From Guillardia theta CCMP2712 (lineage: Eukaryota > Cryptophyceae > Pyrenomonadales > Geminigeraceae), in NCBI RefSeq assembly GCF_000315625.1, contig NW_005434668.1, positions 1,065,153 to 1,129,152 on the forward strand: a stretch of 64,000 nucleotides of DNA, in the 5' to 3' direction. Made by a program: the position numbers and the translations under genes. The first letter of the stretch is position 1. Each line of letters starts with the position of its first letter. This document shows, one piece after another, positions 21,882 to 32,953 of this stretch. The notes below the pieces were generated by a model. It was not told where the DNA came from and searched no databases. It saw only the letters and a program-made list of their open reading frames with translations.

Positions 21882-24133
21882 ATGTCTCGATGGAGCTCAT
21901 CCCGATCGAAGCCTCCTGTTCCCCTGTTCTCTCATAGTTCGACATCTCAACTCATCAACACAATGGTGAAATCTGAACTTTTCCAATCACTGCAGTCGCT
22001 GATGTCCTTACAGGAGAGGTTTGAGGACTTGCAAGTGGTAGGGTACAGGTCAGGAGCCACTGATATGTGGAGCTCTGTACTTACATGTAGTCAGTTGCGA
22101 CATCTACGATGATCCACAAACAGCCTTGCGACTCGAGAAGGAAGAGCATCTCCTGTTGTGGATGGAGAACAAGGAGGAGAACCTTTGGATCGATAGATAT
22201 GACGCTAGGTTGTTACTTGAAGATCGAAACTTATTTGCAAAGTGAGACTTGGAATTAACGACTGGAAGTGTACTTGTGATGACTGTACAACAGGTCTAAC
22301 AGCAAGATCTCTGCACTGTCCACAAAGGAGGTTGAAGAAGAGGATATGATAGACGAGGAAAGATATCGAGATCTCCCTCCTGGCGATGGGAGTGAAATCT
22401 TTGACACCCCTAAAGTCGTCGAGAAGGAGGAGCCTGAACCGATCCAAGATGCCGAGAGGACGCAGAGCAAGGGCAACGAGTACGGAAGAGTTCACTTCTC
22501 TTTCTCTGATCCTCAACCCAAACCCGAAGTCATCACTCCTGTCCCTGAGGAGATCGCCAAGTTCGCTGCTGGCTGGTTGACGGACCTGCCTCCTGGTAGT
22601 ATGCTTCCACGAACCTACAAACAGCACCAGGTAGATCCTCCTGCTGCTCAGTCACAGCTCCATGATGGCTGTGATGCTTGTTGGGTACATGTCTGAGGAA
22701 GACTCTGAATGATTGTCAGGTCATTGAGCACACGGCGAAATTCGTTCTCAAGCAGGGTACAAAGATGGAGGCGATGTTGAAAGTGAAGCATGGTGGGAGC
22801 CCCGCATTTCAATTCCTGCTGATCGACAATCCTCTTCAAAAGTACTACAAGGCTGTTCTCTCCTACCTCCGAGTTTGTCCTGAAGCGGCTGAACTGCCGA
22901 CCCTTCTCCCGTCAGTGTCGTCGGACGTTACCAATGCCGAGAATGTTAGTGAGAGTTCCAGTGCAGGAGCTCAGAGGGAAGAGAAGGAAGAATCGAATGC
23001 CAAGGGTGAACCGAAAGAGCCGAGCAAGAAGCCGGCGGAAACAATCATCCATACCAGCTCGACCAGCGCTGCGGCAACTCAAAGTCAACTCGATCTGGCG
23101 AGCAGCTCAAAGCCGACCGAGCCCTCAAGGCCGCCTGAAGAGATTTACAAGACGATAGAGAAGCTGGTAGAATGGATCAGGAAGAGTGGCATCGAGTTCG
23201 AGGCTAAGGTGAAACCTCATCTCCCTCTCCCTTCTTGATCCTGTTGGTGTTGTAGGTGAGGGAGAAACAGAAAGGTGACCCCCGATTCGACTTCCTCTTA
23301 CCCTGGAACCCTTACAACGCTTACTACCGCTATCGACTTTCAAGCGTGATGGCAGAGAGCAGCTTGTCGTCAACGAACGGGAACGAGAAGAACAAGACTG
23401 AAGGAGCTTCGCAGCCGACTAGGCAAGACAGCCAAGACGAGGACCCGCATAAGATCACGACAGTAGAAGCGATCACGAGCTTCGGTGGCGAAAGTCAGTC
23501 AGCATCAGCGGCTGTGGTGGACAAGGAAGGGGCTGCAGGAGAAAAAGAGGATGAGCAGAGCGAGCAAAAGAAGGAGGAAAACCTGACGCCAGCTGAAAAG
23601 AAAGCGCTGAGGCTGCAGAAAGCGAAGATGATGGCGAAGCAGTTCGAGGAGAAGCTGAGAAGCAGCGGACTCATGTCGGGCTCGCCGAATTCCGACATGT
23701 CCAGCAGCAAGGAAGGAGATGAGGAAGTGAAGCAGCTGGACGAGGAAGGTACAGGGCAAGACACCAATGCAAACAGAGCAAGGTGTCAGTGTGAGACTTT
23801 ACACTGCTGCGTGTTCTGATGATGGGCGATCAGCGATGAAGAAGCCAAGGATGAGGGGGAAATCGAGAGGCGAGTCTCTTTGCTCACACTCTTCTGAAGC
23901 TTCACTGTACTTACAATCGATGGAGCAGCGTCAAAGACGATGCTCAACGGAGTAGCAGGAGCCGGAGCAGGTCGTTGACTTGACTGCTTCTCCACTCTCC
24001 TTGCTATCACACGCCATCTCCTCTGATGTTTTTCAACAGAGGACGAGAATCTTCTGGCAGCAGGAAGGCGAGGAGAAGGTTTGGTTCACTTCCTCCGAAT
24101 GCTCAGCTCATAACTGTATGCAGCAGAGATGAC

Positions 24134-24178
<45 letters not shown>

Positions 24179-24388
24179 GGAAGCAGGAGCAGCAGTAGGA
24201 GCAGGAGCAGGCGAAGACACAGGAGTAGGAGCAAGAAACATAGGAGCAGAAGCAGGAGCAGGAAACATAGGAGCAGGAGCAGGAGCAGGAGCAGGGGGAA
24301 AAGAAGGAGCGGGGGTTTGAAGAGGAGCAGGAGCAGGAGCAGGAGTAGAGATCGATTGAGACGCAAGATTTTGAGAAGAGACATTAGA

Positions 24389-24432
<44 letters not shown>

Positions 24433-24679
24433 TGGCAGCGGTGATCTCAAGGAGGATGGGAAGGAAGAAGCCGTTCCCATCCAGGCGTTCGAGAGAGACT
24501 CTGGCAGGGACGAGCAGGGTCTGCTGAGGTCTGCTGCTCCTTCACCCTTGCCCTCCTCCTCTCACGGTACTGACAGGGACTCCTTCATCGCCAACATCAG
24601 CGCGAAGCTTAAGGAGACCTCTGCTGTCTCGGAGGACCTCCGAAGTCGTGTACGGGCCATGCTGGATGCTGGGCTATAA
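21882..24679 (+). CDS. SFSWAP: SFSWAP/suppressor-of-white-apricot splicing regulator
   Basis: Nuclear pre-mRNA splicing regulator. The full domain order of the SWAP family can be read across exons. First is the DRY_EERY domain: [20 protein letters not shown], then [10 protein letters not shown], then [11 protein letters not shown] after an intron. SURP1 is [13 protein letters not shown] ... [24 protein letters not shown]2 is [18 protein letters not shown] joined to [19 protein letters not shown] across an intron at 23209-23254. An acidic/Lys linker and an RS domain (about 24126-24440) of long SR dipeptide runs follow, then a short C-terminal helix and the stop at 24679. The start at 21882 (MSRWSSSRS) is the first in-frame ATG giving continuous sequence into VVGYR; MVKSEL further down is an alternative. 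Fly SWAP autoregulates its own splicing, so retained introns here would be natural. Confidence 0.92.
24126..24440 (+). repeat. AGGAGC hexamer array encoding the RS domain
   Basis: Near-perfect AGGAGC hexamers (Arg-Ser codons) recur through the exon of the SFSWAP-type gene, interrupted by degenerate stretches. The antisense frames read poly-Leu and Ala-Pro only because of this periodicity. Confidence 0.9.
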
Positions 24680-24758
24680 GTGGAGAGGAGGAAGAGGAAA
24701 ACCTCCTGGCCTCCCTCCAGCTGCCTAGAGGCGTGTAAATTCAAATTCAGCGATTTAT

Positions 24759-25973
24759 TCAGTTAGAGAAGCTCTCATGGTCTTTCAGTGCTGACTCCAA
24801 CGCCTGATTGCTCTCCTGCATCGATTGTCTTAGGGATTTCTCCTCCCGATACGCCAGCCCCTCGCTCCCTGCCGCCGCTCCTCCCTTCGTCCGTGCCTTC
24901 CCCGCTGCCGCCTTCTTCGCAAGCCTCTTCACCGCAGCCTCTTTCACGTGCGCTGCGATCTTCGCCTGCGCCGAGGGCACATGTCCTCCTCTCCTCTTCG
25001 CCTGTACGGTTGTCGCGACGCCCTCAAGTTTCTTGGCAGGTCGAGGAGCAGAAGCAGCCGCCTGCTTTCCCTCCCCTTCCAGCACTGCCATGGCCTTCTT
25101 CGCCAGCATCGCTTCCTTCCAGTAGAGCGACGAGTGGTCGGCAAACGGCGACCCTTCCGAGCACAGGCTCGGCGATTTCACGCACTGCGAGCTCTTTGGG
25201 CAGAGGAAGAGAGAACAAGGGACACCTGCGGCAGCCGCTGCCTTCACCTCCTCCAGCTTGAACTCAGCAGGACCTGCGCTCGGAGCCGAGCACAAGGACG
25301 ATCCCTCCGGATGATGCTCGCAGTCACAGACCTCACTCTCAGCACGGCAGTCCACAAGCTTGCGGTACACGCTCCCCGGCATCAGGAACGGGTTCCCCTC
25401 CGGGCACTCCATTGCGCTCCTGGAGCAGGATGCGCTGTACGGGCACAGGAAGCCTCCGCAGGAAGAGGGAATCTGTGCGAGCTTCTGTGGGCTAGCTGCA
25501 GTAGCGACGTTCTGGGTCTTGCCTTGGCGGATGTCGTCAGCAAGCAGCCCGACGAAGACTAGGGCACAGCACGTCGCGATGGTCAGAGCGACCTTCTCGA
25601 TCCTCTTGTACTTGGGACTGAGAACTTCATGCACCTCTCCCCCCACATGGAAGGCACCATAGCCTGCCGTCACTTCCTCCGACGTTGCCTGCGGCTGAAC
25701 CTCCGGCGCCTTCCGCTCTTCGCTGATACTCACCGCCATGGGCTCGACCGGAGCTCTCAACAAGTTGGACTGGACGCACATGTTGCTCACTTCCGCGCGG
25801 ACATTGTCTCGCACGTACACGGGCTCCACCCTGCGAGAGAGGAAGGAGTACCCCTCCTGAGACCCTCTGGCTGGTTCGGCTCGCCTTCCAAGGAGGCTGC
25901 TTCTACCCTCGCTTTCGCTGGTTAAGTATTGATCGATCTCTTCGACCGACATGTTCAAGAAGCTTGATCGCAT
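24759..25973 (-). CDS. One-TM protein with duplicated Cys motif and Ala/Lys-rich tail, intronless
   Basis: A 404-residue uninterrupted frame. Residues 1-126 are hydrophilic. Residues about 127-146 (KVALTIATCCALVFVGLLA) are a single transmembrane helix preceded by KYKRIEK, predicting N-in, C-out. The lumenal or extracellular part carries two copies of a motif: C-x2-F-L-C-P-x-S-x2-C-x2-S-x3-C-x-E-G-x-P-F, followed by S-x-Y-x-K. The copies begin near residues 173 and 252, with a further Cys cluster (ESEVCDCEHH) between them. The remaining third is rich in Ala and Lys and could be a basic coil. I do not recognise the family; the repeated Cys pattern suggests a small disulfide-bonded domain. It converges with the SWAP-type gene, leaving only about 80 bp between their ends. 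Confidence 0.65.
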   Translation of the reverse strand: MRSSFLNMSVEEIDQYLTSESEGRSSLLGRRAEPARGSQEGYSFLSRRVEPVYVRDNVRAEVSNMCVQSNLLRAPVEPMAVSISEERKAPEVQPQATSEEVTAGYGAFHVGGEVHEVLSPKYKRIEKVALTIATCCALVFVGLLADDIRQGKTQNVATAASPQKLAQIPSSCGGFLCPYSASCSRSAMECPEGNPFLMPGSVYRKLVDCRAESEVCDCEHHPEGSSLCSAPSAGPAEFKLEEVKAAAAAGVPCSLFLCPKSSQCVKSPSLCSEGSPFADHSSLYWKEAMLAKKAMAVLEGEGKQAAASAPRPAKKLEGVATTVQAKRRGGHVPSAQAKIAAHVKEAAVKRLAKKAAAGKARTKGGAAAGSEGLAYREEKSLRQSMQESNQALESALKDHESFSN

Positions 25974-26274
25974 GCTTTCAGTCTTCTCTCTCTCTACACG
26001 TGTGCGATTGTTCTCCTCCTACTCCCTCAACTGGTACATCTGGATTGGCATGTCAGTCCATCATCAAACACTCAAATATCGTTTCCCCTCCCCCCGACCC
26101 CACGCCTGTTTCCCACTAATTTCATCCCTATGGCCATGTATACTTCCATGTATCATAGCTCCTTCCTTCTCCTCTGTTTTGCTGTGCACCTCTCTCCTCC
26201 AACTTTAACCCTGCCAACATCCTTCTGTCCTGCTGTCACCACACCACCTCCTTTCGATCTTCTTCATCCTTTCT

Positions 26275-26318
<44 letters not shown>

Positions 26319-26469
26319 ACCATAACCTACCACTACTTTTACCATCACTCGATCTTCTTCTATCCATTCTCCTCTCCACGCTCCCTCGCGTTTCCATTGC
26401 TCACCTTTCCCATTTGGGCATGAAAAAGCCAGAAATAGCGCAATCCCCTCATCCCCGCTCTTACCCATG

Positions 26470-26545
26470 CGCTCCGCCCCAGACCGTACCGGCCGGCGGC
26501 CGGGGCCCGGGCCCGGCCTGGACCGACCCCGGCGTACCGGAACTT
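26470..26545. repeat. GC-rich dispersed element (CCGGGCC type)
   Basis: Core CCGGCCGGCGGCCGGGGCCC continuing as GGGCCCGGCCTGG, flanked by GTACCGG on both sides. Same family flavour as the 8.8, 21.3 and 46.9 kb blocks. Confidence 0.5.
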
Positions 26546-26960
26546 ACTAGGCTATCAAGTATGTACAAATAACACACTGACGAGCAGTGCTAGACTACTC
26601 GCCGGTCTCCAGCCTCTGTAGTCTCAACGGGCCAGTGGATCAACCGTACTTTCTATTCTCCTTCACTTCAGCCCTTCCGGGCGGGCCGATCAGCAGGTTC
26701 ATTCTGACTCCAACACCGACCGCCCCAACTTCGGCGAACGACAGAGACCAAGACTTGAAAGGCCTGGGCAATCTCCTATCTCATTTGACTACTTCACCCT
26801 AAACCATAATCAACACCGAAACCCTCTCATACTCAACAGCGGCGATACTTCACTTAAACTATCTCCCGAAGAATAAAACTTCAACTCTCTGAGGCGCACA
26901 GGAGGCTGTGCGGACAGTTGCTGGAGCCAACGGTGGGCGCCGCATGTTCAATACGATACA

Positions 26961-27042
26961 GCTACATGCTTCTATTTGAAGTGCTACATGCTTCTATTTG
27001 AAGTGCTACATGCTTCTATTTGAAGTGCTACATGCTTCTATG
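26961..27042. repeat. 22-bp minisatellite, 3.7 copies
   Basis: Unit GCTACATGCTTCTATTTGAA plus GT, perfect in three copies and truncated in the fourth. It ends about 30 bases beyond the lipase stop, so it is likely in the lipase 3' UTR or terminator region. Confidence 0.95.
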
Positions 27043-27074
27043 CTACAAACGGTCAGTCAGGCTCTCTCTCACTC

Positions 27075-30000
27075 TCACACACTCAGCGCGTCCTCAGACA
27101 CCTCCATGATGGCATCGTGCGCTTCTATGCAGCGATGGAGGGCGTTGATGTAGTTGCCCAGCCTGTGGTCAACCAGAGAGTTTCTGCTGGGTCGGAACAC
27201 CTTCTCCACAAAGGACGGATCGCACTTGATGTTTCCCTTGGGGTCAATGACAACCTCCCTCCCGCCATGCATATAGAACGGAGGGCTCGGCATGGCCGAG
27301 ATCATGTCGTTCCGCAGGACTGTCCGGAAGGAGCACGGCACTAGCGCGTTGTACAGCTTCGCCCATGAACGGTTTCCGACTCGCGGGGCCCCGAAGCTGT
27401 ACATGGAGACTTCAGTGTCGGCCGGCAGCGTCAGCCGCAGGTCCATGGCGAGCAGCTGAGCGAAAGCGCCTCCGAGGCTATGCCCTGTCACTAGGATATG
27501 CACGCGCTCCTCCCCGCTGGTCGCCGCCGCCAGATCCTCCCGGAGCGTCTCAGCAAACGACTCGTACGCCTGCCAGAAACCGGCATGGATCTTGATCCCG
27601 TCGAGAAAGTCAAGGATAGCGTTGGCGCCGAGCTCGAGGACGTCGAAGGGAGCATGCACAGGGTGTAAGATCGACTTCTTCAGCCCTCTGAACGCTCTTG
27701 ACAGGATCTCCCCGAGGTTTCGATGCGGCGTGTACCTCTCCCGCGGCACTCGCACCCGCCGCATGTCAAGATCCGTCATGGCGTTGGTGAGCGAGTTGCT
27801 GCCTCTGAAAGCGACGACGAACCTCCTCGTCCCTCCCACCGACGTGAACATCTCCTTGCAGATCAGCGCACGAGAGTCCACGTCCGGCTTGTAGACGATC
27901 TTGCAGAGCTCGAAGTCCTCCGGTATCTGCAGGCCGTAAGAGCCGTCGACTGAGATTGGGCTGGTCATGTACGCTTGCCAAGAGAAGTTGGCGGACGTCA
28001 GAGCTGTCTGCAGGCAAAAGATATCCGAGCGCTTATCTCCCTTGCCCACTTGCTCGTCTTCCTCCACACGGTACTCGTGTATCTGGTCCTGAATCTCACT
28101 GTCATGGCGTCCGATGCCGTAGATGAGGTGATACAGCCACCGGCTCCCGCCAATCTTGTCGCTGCCCTTGTGGACGGGGAGATAGATGTAGGCAACCAAG
28201 ATCATGTAGACTTCGAAGAGCAAGTCGGTCGCAAATCCGTTGTAGTTCACTGTAGCTACGAGGAAGGAAGCGCCTGTCCAGAGCACGGACGCAGCGAGGG
28301 AGAAGAAGAGGTAGGGGGCCATGATGGAAGACTGCAGGACAAAGAAGCGGAACGAAAGCTGCCTGAAGCGACTCTGCAAGTAGGGCAGAGCAGACAGTCT
28401 CGCTGAGGTCCTCTGCATCAAGTTCAGGAACCATATCAGCCATACCCACCACAGGAATGCCCAGGGGATCACAGCGTAGCTGGGACAGCCGTCAGGACAC
28501 ACCCTCTTCCTTGAGAGAACTCACCTCCCCATCTCGCTGAGCTTGTCAAGTTTTTCGCTGGGGAGGAGAGTGTTGTTATGTACAGCAGGCAGCCAGCGCC
28601 AGGACGAAAGAGAGTAGAAGGACGATATGTACAACTTGGCGATGGTGGCCATGGCAAACGCGATCCCATACGAGACCTTAAAGGTATAGAATCCCCATTC
28701 CTCCACGTAGTCGCTGCTGTCCCGTTGCAGCCCGTGGATCATACACAGCCAAAATGCCAGGAAAATGCCCAGAGATGCTGAATAGCAACATATAGAAAGA
28801 AATCCAACCACCTGCCAACAGGTCAGTGAGCACCCCAGGAGCAGGAGGTCGCCATCGTACCCCTCCAGCATAAAGTTTGAGCAGCAGGAAAGGATCTTGG
28901 AGCAGAATTAGTCCGAACAAACCGACGGAGATCCATCGCTGCTCTGGAAGCACACTGCCGTTTGACCGGATCACCCCCTGAGGCAGAGTCAGCGTGGTCC
29001 CTGAGTTGCGTCCAAGAGGGTACCCGAAGGATTACAATCCACAGGATGAAACAGACGATGGCCATGACCAGGAGAACGTGTCTTGACAGGATCTCGAAGA
29101 ACATGAACGATCCGCCGAGGAACACGAAAGTCAACTCCATGTCTCCGTCCTCCCCGAGCACATCGCAAATCTGAAGCAGCTCTAAGAAACTACTGCTGGT
29201 CAATCATGATGACATCATTTCTTACCGGAAGATCATTGATCCTGATGTCGGACAGGTACATGTCGTACTCGTCATACAGCAAGGGTGAGCCTTGCACAAA
29301 TAGATCAAGAGGTTGGCAGTGTTCTGGAGAAGTTGAACAAAGAATGGGCGATGTCATGTTCATGTTCGCAATCATGACTTGCTTTTCCGATGAGGAGTTC
29401 GTTGCAGCCGACCGGCCGATGGTTGTCACTGAGTACTCTAGGCTACACGCACTGGTGAAAACACCGTCACACCTGGAGCAAGCAGGTCAACAACAAGCCA
29501 ATAGCCTGTGAGGCACTGGCATACTGGTCAAGAAAGCTGAACATCGACGTCGCTAGCTGAGCCCGGAGGATGATGAAGGTGTTGAGAGGTTTGACACCCC
29601 TCAGTGTCCCCCCGATCTGCCTTTGCTTCTCGCTTCCACTCGTGCAGTTGAGAGCCTTGAGCTCTAGGCATATGCTGTTCCCCATGAAATCCTCGTAACA
29701 TGTCTCGCTCTTTGGACTCAACGAGAACCTGGCAGATGTTGTAAGGGGCACGACAAACATCGCTGCGTAGACCTCGGCCGGAGCCACCTGTCCTCGTAAG
29801 CTGTCAAGAGGGCAGCAACGATCATGACCGCCCAGAGGGTCGTGATGATCGCCGTGACCTGAGATTCGAGTCTTCAGCTGCTAGGTCGGACCTCTTCACT
29901 CTTCGGCTGTACCTGACGGGGCGAAAGAATCTCCATGAGGATTCGTGGGCCCTGCGACCATCCTGCTTTCCCCCTGTGCGATGAGTCAGAACCCTGAGAG

Positions 30001-30121
30001 GAGGAGCGACAAAGAACAACCTCTCCACGGCAAACGCCGAGCGCAGTACCCTCCCCGACCTTGCAGAGACTCGGTACTCGAACAAGACTTCAGCTGTTCT
30101 GCAGGAGGATGTCGGCTTCAA
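27075..30121 (-). CDS. Multi-pass class 3 lipase, diacylglycerol-lipase-like
   Basis: Membrane-bound acyl hydrolase. The C-terminal frame (28502-27075) has hydrophobic helices, then a Lipase_3 core: VVAFRGSNSLTNAMTDLD (oxyanion-side strand), then HILVTGHSLGGAFAQLLA with the nucleophile Ser near residue 342 of this frame. SFGAPRVGN follows, then VLRNDMISAMP (likely catalytic Asp) and DHRLGNYI (likely catalytic His). Upstream exons (28871-28521, about 29203-28823, 29429-29190, 29787-29467) add several transmembrane helices. The ATG at 30121 (MKPTSSCRTAEVL) is the best start seen. N-terminal transmembrane bundle plus Lipase_3 is the architecture of DAGL-alpha/beta, which cut the sn-1 ester of diacylglycerol. 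The substrate is inferred from architecture only. It is divergent from ORC1. Confidence 0.8.
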
Positions 30122-30264
30122 AGATGAAGGGACGTCATGAACTTACTTATCGGTGAGGAGAGGCAGAGATCCTTCGCTGCTCATGCTCTCTATGAGCTCA
30201 TGCTCTTCCCCCTCTCTTCCTCCTTCCTCCTTCCGATCTCCTCATTTCCGATCTCGGCCTGCTG

Positions 30265-30528
30265 TCTATCAGTCTATCAGTCTATCAGTCTATCAGTCTA
30301 TCAGTCTATCAGTCTATCAGTCTATCAGTCTGTCAGTCTATCAGTCTATCAGTCTATCAGTCTATCAGTCTATCAGTCTATCAGTCTATCAGTCTATCAG
30401 TCTATCAGTCTATCAGTCTATCAGTCTATCAGTCTATCAGTCTATCAGTCTATCAGTCTATCAGTCTATCAGTCTATCAGTCTATCAGTCTATCAGTCTA
30501 TCAGTCTATCAGTCTATCAGTCTATCAG
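30265..30528. repeat. (TCTATCAG)33 octamer tandem repeat
   Basis: 264 bases of an 8-bp unit, essentially perfect apart from one TCTGTCAG copy near 30329. It lies in the roughly 610-bp intergenic space between the divergent lipase and ORC1 starts. The long Ser/Val/Tyr/Gln frames over it are artefacts of an 8-mer read in three frames. Confidence 0.97.
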
Positions 30529-30629
30529 TTTGTACATCTTTCTTTCTTTCTGTCTGTCTGCTCATCCTCCTCATCTTCACCTCCTGCCATTGCAACTCCT
30601 ACCGCAACCCCCTCATCCCCCCACTGAAG

Positions 30630-30672
30630 GCCGGGCCGGGCCGGCAGCCGGGCCAGCCGGGCCCGGCATTCA
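30630..30672. repeat. Short GC-rich element (CCGGGCC type)
   Basis: GGCCGGGCCGGGCCGGCAGC followed by CGGGCCAGCCGGGCCCGG, about 60 bases upstream of the ORC1 start. It is the smallest member of the dispersed GC-rich set. Confidence 0.45.
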
Positions 30673-30730
30673 GCCCCCCTCATCCCCTCACTTTTCCACC
30701 GCCGCCACCTTCCCATTCGGGAAAGCGAAC

Positions 30731-32635
30731 ATGCCGGCGACAGAGAGTCGTGAGTGACGATGCTGAAGGCTGCTGAAGTTGTGCGATGGTTGATAACAAG
30801 AAGAGATCGAGAGATCTTGTAGATTGTGTTCATGCTGGCTTGTTCTCTTTCACTTGCCGTGTTGATTTTCTGTTGTGAGATGGATCATATTCATGGGAGG
30901 CTCGTTATCCCCTGGGTTCTGATGTGTATGCAAGGTGAGTTGGATTGGGTTGGTCAAGTTGTTCAACGGCGAGGAAGCGACATTCACTACCTGTCCTTCA
31001 AGCTTGGTGGAGTTCTTTACTCCGTTGGTGGTGAGAAATGCATGGTTGCCATGGTTCTTTCTTGACAGAACCTACGCAGAGAAAGCAACGTTCTGGTGCG
31101 AGGGCGTCAAGAATGTGGAAGATTTGCCCGTAGGAAGGATTGACAGCATATGGGAAAACACGGATGACGATAGTGCTTGGATTGAGGTCACTTGGTACGA
31201 CTTTATTTCCTCGTCTGCTTTCCTTCAAACCTTCACTTGTTTGACTTGCCCTGCTCGTACAGGTTTTACCGCCCGGCCGACTTGCATTGCGGGAAACTGG
31301 AATGCCACGGAAAGTTTGAGTTGTTTGAGGGAAACAGCAGCGATGAGATTCAGATAAACTCGGTGAGTATTCGTGCGATGGTTTGTGGCGACAGTTAACT
31401 TGTCACAGGTCCGAAACAAAGTTCTAGTCTTCACACATCAAGAGTATCTACAGCTTCCTGCCGCGGAGCAGGAGAATGGAACCAACTTTTTCTGCCGGTG
31501 ATGTCTCATCCAGCATGTGATCTACCTTGTTTGACGGAAACAAAGGTATCACTACGACTTGTCGAGAAAATCGTTTATGCCTGTGCTGGACTCGCTTGTC
31601 AAGGTTTTTGAGCACAACATCCCGCATGCATGTTTTGACACGTTGCGTTAGAAAAGGAGAGGAAACACACTTACAAAGGACAAGTCGACAAAAGACAGAT
31701 TGCTCGCTTTCTCCCACAACAATGACATGAGCAATGCACTAGTAGAGACATGCGGTACATGATGATATAATGGCGCATGCTGAGTTGTAGTTGTAACGGT
31801 TCGTTAGCAGCACCCGAAACAGCTCCTCTCCAAGAGAAAGACACTGTGAGCTTTTGCCTGTGATGTTTGTCTTCATTTTCTGTTTTCTTGTCTTCTCTTC
31901 ATGTTTCGTTCTGCAGTTGACTTGTCCTTGTGCTTTACAGTGCAAGTTCGCCCGAGCGGATGAAGCGCTTCAGTTGTCGACTACTCCATCGTCTCTGCCC
32001 TGCCGGTCAAGTGAGGAGGACAGAGGGAGCAGTGCTGACGTGTGACGTAGAGAGGGAGAGCACGAAGAGATCAAGGAGGTTCTGCGGGACGCGATCGCTC
32101 GAGGGAAGTCGGGTGGATGTATATACATATCAGGTGGGCTGGACTGACAGTGGTGACTCTGATTGTGGGTACGACGGTTTCGATGTTGGAGAACGATTGT
32201 TGTGAAGACGATGTTTGTTGTGAAGACTGTGGGAATGTTGTGGTGAAGTTGCCAGAATGATCTCATGCTTGTTGGTCTTGAGCGCTTGATTTCAATTTGA
32301 TACCCTTCTTGTGCTTGACTTGTTGTGCATTATACTTGTGTTTTCAATGACGAGTCTTCTAGGAGTTCCAGGGACAGGAAAGACAGCAAGTGTGCATGCA
32401 GTGATCAAGGACATGAAAGCTGAATCTGACAAGGGGGTCAGCAGTTCGACATGGTCTGATGCGACCTTGTGATCTCCTTTCCTCCAGTCTCTTGAACCCT
32501 TCATCTACATCGAGATCAACGGGCAACGACTCCCCAAGCCCAACGTGTTGTACTCCGTACTCTTGCAGGTTCGGAGAAAAACTGATCGGAGACTGTGGAA
32601 AGAATGATGATTGAAATGATTTTCTTGGAGATAGT

Positions 32636-32666
<31 letters not shown>

Positions 32667-32914
32667 ATTATGATGATGAAAAATGCGATGACGACAATAA
32701 CGATCATTCTACTTTTCTTTCACAGGGGTTGACAGGGAAGAAGACAGATCCTGTTCAAGCAGCGATCTCTCTTGATTCTTATTTCGGTTCTCGCTCGGGC
32801 CTGCGCCGACCAGTCTGGTAAAGAGAGGAAAAGAAGGAGAAAAGCGTCTTGATGCTTTCGGTTTTAGCGTCTTGCTCGTGGATGAGCTCGATTATCTCAT
32901 CACAAGAAAGCAGG

Positions 32915-32953
<39 letters not shown>

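Larger units (their letters stand above)
25974..27074. other. Intergenic with repeats
   Basis: Holds a (TCCTGC)n tract at 26279-26318, a GC-rich CCGGGCC element at about 26470-26545 with further short GC words to 26720, and the 22-bp repeat described separately. No gene is recognised. Confidence 0.45.

Noticed and set aside
24103-24480. Poly-Leu protein antisense to the SFSWAP gene
   Set aside because: Reverse reading of the AGGAGC array; the plus-strand RS domain is the real product.
30265-30528. CRISPR-like array
   Set aside because: Contiguous 8-bp units without spacers, in eukaryotic DNA; a simple tandem repeat.
30137-30776. Long Ser/Val/Tyr/Gln repeat protein
   Set aside because: Produced by the TCTATCAG octamer, which reads the same peptide cycle in every frame; it lies in a promoter.
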